DNA of 64,000 nucleotides from an uncultured Roseobacter sp. (GTDB lineage: Bacteria > Pseudomonadota > Alphaproteobacteria > Rhodobacterales > Rhodobacteraceae). The first letter of the stretch is position 1. Every line of letters begins with the position of its first letter. Of the stretch, positions 24,110 through 34,500 are shown piece after piece. The DNA lies in contig CANKZM010000003.1 of assembly GCA_947488305.1 (NCBI GenBank), positions 124,001-188,000 of the forward strand, written 5' to 3'. The position numbers and the translations under genes are program-made. The notes under the pieces were generated by a model. It was not told the DNA's origin, did not search any database, and saw nothing but the letters and a program-made list of their open reading frames with translations.

Positions 24110-25020
24110 CCCGTTGCCGCGCGCTTTTGCAGACCCAGTTTGCGCCGCACCTCTTGCGGTCCAATGACACGCGCGCCCATGTTCTCGATGATAGAATGTG
24201 CCCTCTCAACCAATTGCCAGTTTTCGGCGAGAACGCCTTTTCCGAGCCAGAGGTTATCTTCCAACCCAACCCGCACATTTCCCCCTGTCAAAACCGCAGC
24301 GGCGACATATGCCATCTGGTTGCGCCCCAGTCCAAAGGCCGAAAACGTCCAGTCATTCGGCACGTTATTCACCATCGCCATAAAAGTATTGAGGTCATCG
24401 GGCGCCCCCCATGGCACGCCCATGCAAAGCTGCACCAATGCGGGGCTGTCCAACACACCATCTGCAACCAATTGTTTGGCATACCAGAGATGGCCAGTGT
24501 CGAATGCCTCTATCTCAGGCTTCACACCCAAATCGGTCATCATCCGCCCCATGGCAGTCAGCATGCCGGGCGTGTTTGTCATAACATAGTCAGCTTCCGC
24601 AAAGTTCATCGTGCCGCAATCGAGGGTACAAATCTCCGGCAGACAGGCTGCAACATGCGCAACACGTTCAGAGGCGCCAATCATGTCAGTACCTTCTTCC
24701 GAGAGCGGAAACGGTGCCTCGGGGTGGCCAAAAACCATGTCCCCCCCCATGCCAGCGGTAAGGTTCAGCACAACGTCGACTTCGGCATCCCGAATGCGGT
24801 CCGTCACTTCACGGTAATACGCCAAATCCCGACTCGGTTTGCCGGTGTCAGGGTCGCGTACATGGCAATGCACGATCGCGGCCCCTGCTTTTGCTGCGGC
24901 GATCGCACTCTTTGCAATCTGCGCAGGCGAGCGTGGCACATGCGGGCTCCGATCCTGCGTCCCACCCGAACCGGTTACGGCGCAGGTGATGAACACTTCC
25001 TTATTCATCGATAATGGCAT
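24106..25020 (-). CDS. BKACE (DUF849) beta-keto acid cleavage enzyme, probably acting on 3-dehydrocarnitine
   Basis: 304-aa Zn-dependent TIM-barrel enzyme that condenses acetyl-CoA with a beta-keto acid to give acetoacetate and a new acyl-CoA. The zinc His pair is in AAIVHCHVRDPDTGKPSR; CGTMNF and VRVGLEDNLWLGKG carry the other active-site residues. The family is broad (3-keto-5-aminohexanoate and others), but its place with a carnitine dehydrogenase-thioesterase gene points to dehydrocarnitine, the activity shown for BKACE members in such clusters. Start ATG at 25020 follows GGGGGAAG with 7-nt spacing; MNKEVFI at 25008 is an alternative. Confidence 0.92.
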   Translation of the reverse strand: MPLSMNKEVFITCAVTGSGGTQDRSPHVPRSPAQIAKSAIAAAKAGAAIVHCHVRDPDTGKPSRDLAYYREVTDRIRDAEVDVVLNLTAGMGGDMVFGHPEAPFPLSEEGTDMIGASERVAHVAACLPEICTLDCGTMNFAEADYVMTNTPGMLTAMGRMMTDLGVKPEIEAFDTGHLWYAKQLVADGVLDSPALVQLCMGVPWGAPDDLNTFMAMVNNVPNDWTFSAFGLGRNQMAYVAAAVLTGGNVRVGLEDNLWLGKGVLAENWQLVERAHSIIENMGARVIGPQEVRRKLGLQKRAATG

Positions 25021-25121
25021 GAAATTGCTTCCCCCGTCTGTTCCAAAATCCCCGCCCAGCTACCACGGAATCCAAGCGGTATCGGGTCCACGTTAGTGGG
25101 CAGTCTGCGATGAAAATGCGC

Positions 25122-26165
25122 TCAATACGGCATTGGATGTGCACGATGCGCCGCATCGATATCTGAAAGCACATCTTCAGAAAGCTCCAACTCGATCGCT
25201 CCGAGGCAGGTATCCAACTGATCAAGAGACGTCGCGCCAAAAATAATGGATCCCATGAAGGGACGCGTCTTGCACCAAGCAAGCGCCATCTGCGTGGGAT
25301 CCAGGTCGTGTTTTCTCGCGATGGCCAAATATGCATCTACTGCTTCGAACGCCCGCTCTGTTTTACGCCCGCCCAGATTCTCCACAAGCGACATGCGCGA
25401 CCCTTCAGGTATAGCGCCTCCCTGATACTTGCCGCTCAGCATGCCGGCAGCCAGTGGGGAGAACGCCAGAAGCGGTACGTCTTCCTGAATGCTCATCTCT
25501 GCCATATCGGTGTCATAGAGGCGGCACATCAGCGAATACTCATTCTGAACCGACGCAACGCGGGGGCCGCTCATTCGATTTGCAACTTCAAGCCATTTGG
25601 TTGTGCCCCATGCGCTTTCATTGCTTAGTCCAAATGCGCGAATGGTCCCGCGGTTCACTTCCTTTTGCAGCGCATCCAATGCGTCTTCCATGTGCTCATC
25701 GGTGTTCAGCATCAATTGGCCAGATGGGTCAAAAGACCAATTCTTGCGAAACATATAGCTGCCGCGATTGGGCCAGTGGAACTGGTAGAGATCGATATAG
25801 TCCGTCTTGAGGCGCCGCAGCGAGCCTTCGATCGCTTCCGGAATGGTCTGCGACGAGATCGGCGCGCCGTCACGCACAATGGCAAGACCTTCGCCGGAGT
25901 GCTTGGTCGCCAGTATGACATCCTCGCGTCTTGCGTCCCTTTCAAACCAAAGCCCGATTATCCGTTCCGTTCGCCCCACGGTTTCTTCGGAAACCGGATT
26001 GACGGGATACATCTCAGCGGTGTCGATGAAATTGATGCCTGCATCCAATGCCCGGTCAATCTGATCGTGCGCCTCCGCCGCGACATTCTGAGTGCCCCAG
26101 GTCATTGACCCCAGGCAAAACTCGGAAACCTTTAACCCCGACCGACCAAGCACATTCATCTTCAT
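25122..26165 (-). CDS. Aldo/keto reductase
   Basis: 347-aa NADPH-dependent oxidoreductase of the AKR superfamily (Tas/YajO-like branch). The catalytic tetrad is recognisable: Asp and Tyr in GINFIDTAEMYPVN, Lys in VILATKHSG, and His in LYQFHWPNRG. The cofactor-binding C-terminus includes WCKTRPFMGSIIFGATSLDQL. The start is the ATG of MKMNVLGRSG, with GAGGGAAG 5 nt upstream; two more ATG codons follow immediately. It is the first gene on the strand leading into the BKACE gene (101-bp gap), so it may head the carnitine unit, but its substrate is unknown. Confidence 0.92.
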   Translation of the reverse strand: MKMNVLGRSGLKVSEFCLGSMTWGTQNVAAEAHDQIDRALDAGINFIDTAEMYPVNPVSEETVGRTERIIGLWFERDARREDVILATKHSGEGLAIVRDGAPISSQTIPEAIEGSLRRLKTDYIDLYQFHWPNRGSYMFRKNWSFDPSGQLMLNTDEHMEDALDALQKEVNRGTIRAFGLSNESAWGTTKWLEVANRMSGPRVASVQNEYSLMCRLYDTDMAEMSIQEDVPLLAFSPLAAGMLSGKYQGGAIPEGSRMSLVENLGGRKTERAFEAVDAYLAIARKHDLDPTQMALAWCKTRPFMGSIIFGATSLDQLDTCLGAIELELSEDVLSDIDAAHRAHPMPY

Positions 26166-26448
26166 TGTGTCTTCCCTCTTACATTCGGGCGCCACAGTAG
26201 CCAGCCTAACGTTGTCTGCAAGTGGCTTCGGCCGATGCAAAAAACTTTGGAGACCTCGGTTTCGAAATGTGCCGGAAGATACACAAGGTTCAGTCGCGAT
26301 GCTTGCCTTCGGCAGTTTAGCGGATTGCAGTTGGCCTCAAAAATGGGCGTCCTCTAATCCTGCGAGCGCCCAAAACAGTAAAGACCGTGTGAACCAGAGG
26401 ACAAGAAGCCGGTTTCGCTCTATCTATGAAGAAAGCAAAGGGCAGCAC

Positions 26449-27045
26449 ATGGGCATTCGACTGACACGACGCGTTCTAATTGCTGGCGGCTTGGCAAGCC
26501 TTGCCACTGACGTTGCGGCCCGCGCGCAAACCTATGAGCTCGTTCCCCAAGGCTCGAAAGTCTCGTTCATTTTCACTACCGGCACAACGCGGCAAACAGG
26601 AACGGTGCCAGTGCAAACCGCTGATATCTCGGTCGACACTGCGAACCTAACGCGGTCGAAGGCAACGGTGACAGCAGATATAAGAAAAGTGACGTCGGGT
26701 TTGATCTTCATGACGCAGGCCATCAAGAGCCCTGAGCTGCTGGATGCAGCAAACCATCCCACCGTGCGTTTCCAGTCCAGCGCAATTCGTCTGGGCTCAA
26801 GGGGTCGAATCTCTGAAGGGGCAGAAATCGACGGCGACCTCACCCTCAGGGGAGTGACCCGCAAGATCACGCTACAGGCACTTCTGTCGCGCCCCGCCGG
26901 GACGCCGCCCGACGATTTATCCGTGCTCTTCATCCAGCTTAACGGTCATTTGAACAGGCAGGATTTTGGCGCCTCGGGCTACGCTGGTCTGGCCGAAGAC
27001 CGCGTCGATCTGGATATCCGAGCAGAAATTCGCGCCCGCGCCTAA
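26449..27045 (+). CDS. YceI-family periplasmic protein
   Basis: 198 aa. The N-terminus (MGIRLTRRVLIAGGLASLATDVAARA) looks like a signal peptide, possibly Tat-type because of the RRVLI pair. The mature domain is the lipocalin-like YceI beta-barrel (YELVPQGSKVSFIFTTGTTRQTGTVP, SPELLDAANHPTVRFQSSAI, GDLTLRGVTRKITLQALL), which in the family binds polyisoprenoids. The start ATG at 26449 follows AAGGG; an open frame extends upstream but is not family sequence. The MFS gene follows after 64 bp on the same strand. Confidence 0.9.
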   Translation: MGIRLTRRVLIAGGLASLATDVAARAQTYELVPQGSKVSFIFTTGTTRQTGTVPVQTADISVDTANLTRSKATVTADIRKVTSGLIFMTQAIKSPELLDAANHPTVRFQSSAIRLGSRGRISEGAEIDGDLTLRGVTRKITLQALLSRPAGTPPDDLSVLFIQLNGHLNRQDFGASGYAGLAEDRVDLDIRAEIRARA

Positions 27046-27109
27046 AAACGACGCGCTTTGTCGAATAGCTGCTAGGCGGCATGCTGCGAAAGAATATGGT
27101 GCAGGTAAT

Positions 27110-28342
27110 ATGCGCCTTCTCATTTCATTCGCTGCCCTCTTTCTGTCCGTCATTCTGCTGCAACTGTCGTCGGGGGGCGTTGGGCCCCTTGATGCTTTGT
27201 CAGGGCTGGCGCTGGGGTTTGACAAGCAAGACATCGGTCTTTTGGGATCAGCCCACTTTCTGGGGTTTTTCATTGGCTGTTGGTGGGCTCCCCGCTTGAT
27301 GGGCAGTGTTGGACACTCGCGGGCCTTTGCAGCCTTCACGGCGGCCGGTGCGATTGGTCTGATGAGCCACATGCTGGTTGTGGACCCGCTTGCCTGGGCG
27401 GTGATGCGGGTGGCCTCCGGCATGTGTGTCGCGGGGTGCTACACCGTGATCGAAGCATGGCTTCAGGCCAAGGTGACAAACGAGACACGTGGGCGCGCAA
27501 TGGGCGTCTATAGAGTCGTCGACATGACTGGTTCGCTGGCCGCTCAGATGATTATCAGCGTGCTGGAGCCTGCATCTTACGTCTCCTATAACCTGCTCGC
27601 GATCGTGTGTTGCGCTGCCTTGCTGCCGCTGACGCTCACCACCGTCAAGCAACCGGAAACCCCCACCTCACCCCGCCTGCGGCCAAGCCTTGCGCACCGA
27701 AAATCCCCGCTTGCCGCCGCCGCTGTGATCGTGGCGGCCCTCTCCAGCGCATCCTTTCGGATGGTCGGGCCGATCTACGGTCAGGAAGTGGGCCTCACAA
27801 CGGAACAGATCGCGTACTTTCTCTCTGCTTTTGTACTGGGTGGCGCGCTTGCCCAATACCCGATGGGATGGCTCGCCGACAAGTTTGACAGGCGATGGGT
27901 GCTGATATGGTTATCCGTAGCTGCCATCGTCTCATCAACAATCACCGTATACTCCGTGAGTTACGGCATCGCTGGCATTCTGATTGCAGCGGGATTGTTT
28001 GGATTGACCACCTTCCCGATCTATTCGGTCGCCGCAGCACATGCGCATGATTTCGCGACAGATGACGAACGGGTCGAGCTTTCAGCGGCGTTGATGTTTT
28101 ATTTTGCCTTAGGCGCAATTGCCGCCCCCTACATCGCGTCGTTGCTGATCGATCTCTATGGCCCCCGTGCATTGTTCCTGCTGATGGCGGCTGGTCACGC
28201 AATTCTGGTGCTGTTCGGGGTCACCCGTATGCGCGCCCGTCCGACACCAACAGACCGCACAAGGTACACCTACGCGCCCCGTACGTCGTTCCTGATCGGT
28301 CGATTGACCGGCAAAAGCCGCACCTTGGGAAAAGATGAATAA
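27110..28342 (+). CDS. Major facilitator superfamily transporter
   Basis: 410-aa inner-membrane transporter with about twelve helices. Typical MFS sequence elements are GFFIGCWWAPRLMGSVGH after helix 2 and QYPMGWLADKFDRRWVL after helix 8. The early members of this YfkF/YcaD-like branch are poorly characterised; the substrate is unknown. The start ATG at 27110 (MRLLISFAALFLS) begins directly with helix 1. Upstream in-frame residues overlap the yceI-like gene and are not plausible. Confidence 0.9.
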   Translation: MRLLISFAALFLSVILLQLSSGGVGPLDALSGLALGFDKQDIGLLGSAHFLGFFIGCWWAPRLMGSVGHSRAFAAFTAAGAIGLMSHMLVVDPLAWAVMRVASGMCVAGCYTVIEAWLQAKVTNETRGRAMGVYRVVDMTGSLAAQMIISVLEPASYVSYNLLAIVCCAALLPLTLTTVKQPETPTSPRLRPSLAHRKSPLAAAAVIVAALSSASFRMVGPIYGQEVGLTTEQIAYFLSAFVLGGALAQYPMGWLADKFDRRWVLIWLSVAAIVSSTITVYSVSYGIAGILIAAGLFGLTTFPIYSVAAAHAHDFATDDERVELSAALMFYFALGAIAAPYIASLLIDLYGPRALFLLMAAGHAILVLFGVTRMRARPTPTDRTRYTYAPRTSFLIGRLTGKSRTLGKDE

Positions 28343-28414
28343 CAATTGTCCGTGGCCCTCTGGCTTTCACTGCGCTAGAGGGGTGCAGTAATTTTCGACT
28401 TGGGGGCTTGTGCC

Positions 28415-30127
28415 ATGGAACGTCACCTCATCACATCAGCGATTCCTTACATCAACGGCATCAAACACCTTGGAAATCTAGTCGGCAGCCAATTGCCCGC
28501 CGATCTGTATGCGCGGTATTTGCGCGCCAAGGGTCATGAGGTCTTGTTCCTGTGTGCGACGGACGAACACGGCACGCCTGCGGAGCTTGCCGCCGCAAAG
28601 GCCGGGAAGCCGGTGGCGGAATACTGTGCTGAGATGCATTCTGTGCAGGCAGAATTGGCGCGTGGTTTCAGATTGTCCTTTGATCATTTCGGGCGGTCTT
28701 CCAGCCCGCAAAACCATGCATTGACGCAGCATTTTGCCGGAAAGCTGGCAGATGCCGGGTTGATCGAAGAGGTTTCCGAAAAACAGGTTTATTCGAACAC
28801 CGACAAACGTTTCCTGCCGGATCGATATATCGAAGGGACGTGCCCCAACTGTGGCTACGACAAGGCCCGTGGCGATCAATGCGAAAACTGCACCAAGCAA
28901 TTGGACCCGACCGATCTGATAGAGCCACGCTCTGCCGTGTCCGGTTCCACGGATCTGGAAGTGCGCGAAACGCGCCATCTCTATTTGCGTCAGTCCGTCC
29001 TGAAGGACCAGTTGGATGCGTGGATTGACAGCAAATCCGATTGGCCGGTGCTCACCACTTCGATAGCGAAGAAATGGCTTCACGACGGAAACGGGCTGCA
29101 GGACAGAGGCATCACCCGCGATCTCGATTGGGGAATTCCGGTACGCAAGGGCAAAGACGCCTGGCCCGGCATGGAAGGAAAGGTGTTCTACGTCTGGTTT
29201 GATGCTCCCATTGAATACATTGCCTGTGCCTCTGAATGGGCGGAAGCCAATGGGCAGGACGACGCTTCGGCGCAACGTTGGTGGCGCACGGATCAGGGTG
29301 CAGAAGATGTGACCTACACGCAGTTCATGGGCAAAGATAACGTCCCGTTCCATACACTGAGCTTCCCGGCCACAATCCTCGGTTCGGGAGAGCCTTGGAA
29401 ACTGGTGGACCAGCTAAAATCGTTTAACTACCTCAACTATGACGGAGGTCAGTTCTCCACGTCGCAAGGTCGGGGGATCTTCATGGATCAGGCCCTGGAG
29501 TTGTTGCCAGCCGACTATTGGCGGTGGTGGTTGTTGAGCCATGCGCCCGAAAGCAGCGACTCGGAATTCACCTGGGAGAATTTTCAGGTATCCGTGAACA
29601 AAGATCTGGCAGACGTGCTCGGCAATTTCGTGAGCAGGATCACCAAGTTTTGTCGTTCCAAATTCGGCGCCGAGGTACCGGAAGGCGGCACTTATGGCGC
29701 TGAGGAAGAGGCGCTTATCCAGTCTTTGCGTCAACGGTTCAAAAGCTACGAGGAACACCTTGAAGCGATTGAGGTCAGGAAGTCGGCACAGGAACTTCGC
29801 GCGATCTGGGCCAGTGGAAATGAGTATCTGCAAACTGTTGCTCCCTGGACAACCATCAAGTCCGACCCGGAGAAAGCGGCCATGCAGACGCGCTTGGGCT
29901 TAAACCTTGCGCTCCTGTTTGCAGACCTGTCAGCCCCTTTTCTGCCGGATGCCTCGAAAACCATATCCGCAGCTTTTGGAAACCAGGAGAACGCCTGGCC
30001 CGAGGATGTCGCGCTAAGCCTGGAAACGCTTGCGCCCGGTCACAAGTTTGACGTACCCGAAGTGCTTTTTGCGAAGATATCCGACGAACAAACTGAAGAA
30101 TGGAAAGCAAAGTTTTCCGGACAGTAA
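28415..30127 (+). CDS. metG: Methionyl-tRNA synthetase
   Basis: 570-aa class I synthetase that charges initiator and elongator tRNA-Met. The HIGH-like motif is [11 protein letters not shown] (residues about 15-25). A four-Cys zinc knuckle is complete ([17 protein letters not shown]). The position of KMSKS is occupied by FSTSQGRG (in [18 protein letters not shown]), a variant I associate with the alphaproteobacterial form. The anticodon-binding helices follow, and there is no C-terminal tRNA-binding domain of the EMAP type. Start ATG at 28415 ([15 protein letters not shown]) matches the family; an upstream in-frame GTG/ATG adds five unlikely residues. Confidence 0.95.
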   Translation: MERHLITSAIPYINGIKHLGNLVGSQLPADLYARYLRAKGHEVLFLCATDEHGTPAELAAAKAGKPVAEYCAEMHSVQAELARGFRLSFDHFGRSSSPQNHALTQHFAGKLADAGLIEEVSEKQVYSNTDKRFLPDRYIEGTCPNCGYDKARGDQCENCTKQLDPTDLIEPRSAVSGSTDLEVRETRHLYLRQSVLKDQLDAWIDSKSDWPVLTTSIAKKWLHDGNGLQDRGITRDLDWGIPVRKGKDAWPGMEGKVFYVWFDAPIEYIACASEWAEANGQDDASAQRWWRTDQGAEDVTYTQFMGKDNVPFHTLSFPATILGSGEPWKLVDQLKSFNYLNYDGGQFSTSQGRGIFMDQALELLPADYWRWWLLSHAPESSDSEFTWENFQVSVNKDLADVLGNFVSRITKFCRSKFGAEVPEGGTYGAEEEALIQSLRQRFKSYEEHLEAIEVRKSAQELRAIWASGNEYLQTVAPWTTIKSDPEKAAMQTRLGLNLALLFADLSAPFLPDASKTISAAFGNQENAWPEDVALSLETLAPGHKFDVPEVLFAKISDEQTEEWKAKFSGQ

Positions 30128-30229
30128 GCGCGTGCCAATTTCTCTCCAGTAGACTGTGACAGTTGGTTAATCGATCAGGCGGTTCAGGTCGCGCAAAGAC
30201 CCGGTAGCGGCCTGTTTTATATGATTTTT

Positions 30230-30315
30230 TGGTACCCGCGGCCGGGCTCGAACCGGCACGGCCTTTCGGCCCAGAGATTTTAAGTCTCTTGTGTCTACCA
30301 TTCCACCACGCGGGC
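30230..30315 (-). tRNA. tRNA-Leu (anticodon TAA)
   Basis: 86-nt class II tRNA. The 5' acceptor strand GCCCGCG (30309-30315) pairs with CGCGGGT near the 3' end, with one G-T pair at the first position. The anticodon stem-loop AGAGA-CTTAAAA-TCTCT gives TAA. A long variable arm (CTGGGCCGAAAGGCC-type) and the T-loop GGTTCGAGCC are clear, and the CCA end is encoded (30230-30232). It lies alone downstream of metG on the opposite strand. Confidence 0.95.
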
Positions 30316-30382
30316 TATCATGCCGTGATTATACCGGGCCAGACACGCGCACAATAGCTAAGCGCCATGCAGTGTAAACGGG

Positions 30383-30943
30383 TTAGATTTCTTCACCTTG
30401 CACTGCAAGCGGCCCACCCGGCGAGAGGAGAAAACGCTCCGACAGCCAAGGATTATTCTTCAACGCGTCCTGCAGTTGCGTACGGGCTTCATCCAGACGG
30501 CCAAGGTTCATCAGAGTCAACGCCCTGCCCGATTGCGCACCTACATGTTTTGGTGACAACACGAGGGCCTGATCCAAATCCACGAGCGCCGCTTCGAAGT
30601 CCTGTTGCAGGAACAAAACGAATGCGCGTTGATTGAAGCCCTCAGCGTAAAACGGGCAGTAGTCGACCAATATCTCAAAAGCCTCCATCGCGGCGACGAA
30701 GTCATAGTTCGCCCGCGCGCGCATACCCTTGTCGAGCGCTTCCTGAGACACCTCATCCGGCGCCTTGAGCCAAAGTTGCCACATTTGCCCCGATACTTCC
30801 CGGCCTGCCATCTCGGTTTCGGCCCCGTTCGCCTGTTCGATCAGCAGGTCCAGGTCGGTTTTAATGTCTGGCGCATCCGGGCAGGATGCCAAAGCAGGCA
30901 TACCTATGAATAGTGACAGGACCAAAAGCGTTTTCATCTGCAT
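30383..30943 (-). CDS. Exported TPR-repeat protein
   Basis: 186-aa protein with a signal peptide (MKTLLVLSLFIGMPALAS), probably periplasmic. Three TPR-like helix pairs cover about residues 70-165 (ANYDFVAAMEAFEILVDYCPFYAEGFNQRAFVLFLQQDFEAALVDLDQAL and a following copy). Two cysteines in the N-terminal part may form a disulfide. Function unknown; TPR domains mediate protein contacts. The start is 30943 or the ATG two codons later; no strong ribosome site is visible. It lies downstream of putR on the same strand (25 bp). Confidence 0.82.
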   Translation of the reverse strand: MQMKTLLVLSLFIGMPALASCPDAPDIKTDLDLLIEQANGAETEMAGREVSGQMWQLWLKAPDEVSQEALDKGMRARANYDFVAAMEAFEILVDYCPFYAEGFNQRAFVLFLQQDFEAALVDLDQALVLSPKHVGAQSGRALTLMNLGRLDEARTQLQDALKNNPWLSERFLLSPGGPLAVQGEEI

Positions 30944-30968
30944 AAGTCTGGCGCATCTTCTCGCGCAG

Positions 30969-31466
30969 TCAAGAACCGTCCGACAACATCGTCTCTTTTA
31001 CGGCCTGCATGGCGACATAGGTTGATGTATTTGCTATATGGGGTAACGCTGAAATCGTCTCCCCCAGAAAGCGGCGATATTCCGTCATATCCCGTGTTCG
31101 GACCTTTAGTAAATAATCGAAATTTCCTGCAATCATATGGGCTTGCTCAATCTCTGGAACTTTTGCAATTGCCGCATTGAAGGCGGATAAAGCGGCTTCG
31201 CGAGTATCGCTCAGGCGCACTTCTACAAATGCAACATGATCAAGCCCAAGCCGAATTGGATCCAGCAAGGCGCGGTACCCGATAATCACTCCGGTTTGCT
31301 CCAACCGCCGCAACCTTGCTTGCGTGGGAGATTTCGACAAACCAATACGCTTTGATAAATCCGTAATGCTGATCCGACCATCTTCGGCCAAGACCGAGAG
31401 AATCGTTCGGTCAAATCGGTCCAATTCCAATTGCTCACTATTCCCGTGATATTCAGAAATATTCAT
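30969..31466 (-). CDS. putR: Lrp/AsnC-family regulator of proline catabolism
   Basis: 165-aa transcription factor. The N-terminal winged helix-turn-helix (FDRTILSVLAEDGRISITDLSKRIGLSKSPTQARLRRLEQTGVI) is followed by an RAM/AsnC ligand domain (HVAFVEVRLSD, AHMIAGNFDYLLKVRTRDMTEYRRFL). It is divergent from putA with 85 bp between starts, the arrangement of PutR in alphaproteobacteria, where the protein activates putA in the presence of proline. The start is the ATG at 31466 with GGAG 10 nt upstream; the frame is open six codons further. Confidence 0.9.
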   Translation of the reverse strand: MNISEYHGNSEQLELDRFDRTILSVLAEDGRISITDLSKRIGLSKSPTQARLRRLEQTGVIIGYRALLDPIRLGLDHVAFVEVRLSDTREAALSAFNAAIAKVPEIEQAHMIAGNFDYLLKVRTRDMTEYRRFLGETISALPHIANTSTYVAMQAVKETMLSDGS

Positions 31467-31513
31467 TCTTTTGCCGCTCCACACGCGTTATTCAGGAATT
31501 ATGACTTCCGATA

Positions 31514-31529
31514 GTCTGATATGCCAGAC
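31514..31529. promoter_or_regulatory. Candidate PutR operator in the putR-putA gap
   Basis: GTCTG-N6-CAGAC inverted repeat centred in the 85-bp divergent region, 23 bp before the putA start. Lrp-type regulators bind partially palindromic sites of about this size. Only one copy is seen. Confidence 0.35.
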
Positions 31530-31551
31530 AAATCAGCTTCAGGAGTTGGAA

Positions 31552-34500
31552 ATGATGCAGACCTCAGAGAGTTCGCGGCGGCGCAAAATCGACGCGATGA
31601 CATATGCAGACCATGATGAGGTTTTGGCTGGCCTCATCGAGCAAGCAGGTCTGACACAACACGACCGGCAAGAGATTTGCAAAACGGCTGTGGCGCTGGT
31701 TCAGGAAATTCGCGCGACAACCGCGCCCGGACTCATGGAAGTGTTTCTGGCGGAATATGGGTTGTCCACCGATGAAGGTGTAGCGCTTATGTGTCTTGCC
31801 GAGGCGTTGCTGCGGGTTCCGGATGCCGACACCATCGACGCGCTCATCGAAGACAAGATTGCCCCCTCGGATTGGGGACGGCATCTGGGTCATTCGACCT
31901 CCAGCCTTGTGAACGCGTCTACTTGGGCGCTGATGCTCACGGGACGGGTCTTGGACGACGACCAGCCGGGCCCCGTCCGACACCTGAGGGCTGCCATGAA
32001 ACGGCTGGGGGAGCCCGTCATCCGCGCCGCCGTCAGTCGTGCCATGAAGGAGATGGGGCGGCAATTCGTTCTGGGAGAAGACATTAACTCTGCAATGCAA
32101 CGTGCTGCAGGAATGGAAAAAAAGGGATTCACCTACTCCTATGACATGCTTGGCGAGGCGGCACGGACAGAGGCGGACGCGAAACGCTATCACCTGAGCT
32201 ATAGCCGGGCAATTTCAGCGATCGCCCTGGCGTGTTCTTCCGACGACATCCGCAAAAATCCAGGGATTTCGGTGAAACTCTCTGCCCTTCACCCAAGGTA
32301 TGAAGTGGCGCAGGAAGACGCTGTCATGACAGAACTGGCGCCGCGTCTGCGCGCGCTTGCCCTGCTTGCGAAATCTGCTGGCATGGGTCTCAATGTCGAT
32401 GCAGAAGAAGCAGACCGTCTTGCTCTGTCACTCGACGTGATTGACCAGGTGATGGCGGAACCGGCACTTGCAGGATGGGACGGTTTTGGCGTCGTTGTGC
32501 AGGCGTTTGGCCCGCGCGCGAATGTCGTCATCGATGCGCTTTACGAGATGGCAGAACGCCACGACCGCAAGATCATGGTCCGTCTTGTGAAAGGCGCTTA
32601 CTGGGACACTGAAATCAAACGAGCACAGGTCGCTGGCGTCGATGGCTTTCCAGTATTTACTCAAAAAGCAGCAACAGATGTGTCTTATATCTGCAATGCG
32701 AAAAAGCTGCTGGGGTTAACGGATAGGATCTATCCTCAGTTCGCAACCCACAACGCACACACCGTAGCGGCCATTCTTCACATGGCGACGGATCGCGAGA
32801 CATTCGAGTTTCAACGCCTGCATGGGATGGGTGAAACGATGCATACGCAGGTGCTTGAAAAACACGCGACGCGGTGCCGGATTTATGCACCGGTTGGCGC
32901 GCATCAGGATCTGCTTGCCTACCTTGTACGTAGGCTGTTGGAAAACGGCGCAAATTCCAGTTTCGTAAACCAGATCGTGGATGATGCTGTGCCACCAGAA
33001 GTCGTAGCAGCCGATCCGTTTGACACCCTTAAGCAGGCCAAACAACCAAACATCCCTCGTGGTCCGGAGTTGTTCGTGCCGCTGCGCGCCAACGCAAGGG
33101 GGTTTGACCTCACCCATACGCCCACGCTCGAAGAGATATTCAAGGCACGCGATGGTCATGAGAGCTGCCAGTGGAATGCGGCACCTCTCGTGGCGGGCAC
33201 ACTCGCAGCTACCAAAACGGAAACGCCAATCGCGAACCCGGCCCGGCCGACAGACCAACCGGGGTATGTACAAGCCGCGACACCTGAAGATGTGCAGCAA
33301 GCCTTCGAAAGTGCAGAACCCTGGGATGCACCACTGGCAGTGCGCCGGCAGGTGCTCACGAAGGCCGCCGAAATGATGGAGGAAGCCTTTGGCGCGCTTT
33401 TTGCATTGCTGGCCCGCGAGGCTGGCAAAAGCCTGCCCGACTGTGTTGCGGAGCTCCGTGAAGCGGTTGATTTTCTGCACTACTATGCAAACCAGGCCAC
33501 GGATACGCCTCCGGCTGGTATCTTCACCTGTATTTCGCCATGGAATTTCCCGCTGGCGATTTTCACCGGCCAGATTTCTGCGGCACTCGCGGCAGGAAAT
33601 GCTGTTCTGGCAAAACCCGCTGAACAGACGCCGCTGATCGCGCATCAGGCGGTGCAAATTCTGCATCGGGCGGGTGTGCCAGCTTCCGCGTTGCAGCTGC
33701 TGCCCGGTGGGGGCGACGTGGGCGCGATGCTCACCTCGGACCCGCGCGTGAACGGCGTCGCCTTCACCGGATCAACCACAACGGCTTTGCGCATTCGCAA
33801 GGCGATGGCGGAACACTGCGCACCCGGAACGCCGCTCATTGCGGAAACCGGTGGTTTGAACGCGATGATTGTAGACAGTACGGCCCTGCCCGAACAGGCC
33901 GTTCAGGCCATCGTCGAAAGCGCCTTCCAGTCCGCGGGTCAGCGGTGCTCTGCCCTGCGCTGCCTTTATGTTCAGGATGACATAGCGGAGGGCTTCACCC
34001 GCATGTTGATTGGCGCGATGGAAGCTTTGCGCATGGGTGATCCGTGGCTGCTGTCCACCGACGTTGGACCGGTGATTGACGAGGCCGCACGGCGCATCAT
34101 AACGGACCACATTGACGCCGCGCGACGCGACGGGCGGGTACTGGCCGAGTTGAAACCGCCCGAAGACGGCTGCTTTGTTGCGCCCACCCTGATCTCGGTC
34201 TCCGGCATCGGTGATCTGGAGCGGGAGATCTTCGGTCCGGTCCTGCACATCGCACGTTTCCGGTCGCAAGACCTCGACAAAGTCATCGATGACATCAATG
34301 CCACCGGCTATGGGCTGACGTTTGGTCTGCAGACGCGGATCGATGACCGGGTTCAGCATGTGTCAGAGCGGATTGAGGCAGGAAATGTCTATATCAACCG
34401 CAATCAGATCGGCGCAATCGTAGGAAGCCAGCCTTTCGGCGGCGAAGGGCTTTCCGGCACAGGACCGAAAGCGGGTGGCCCGAATTATCTGCCACGTTTC

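Noticed and set aside
24127-25014. 295-codon open frame on the plus strand
   Set aside because: Shadow of the BKACE gene; His/Cys-rich, low-plausibility protein without a ribosome site.
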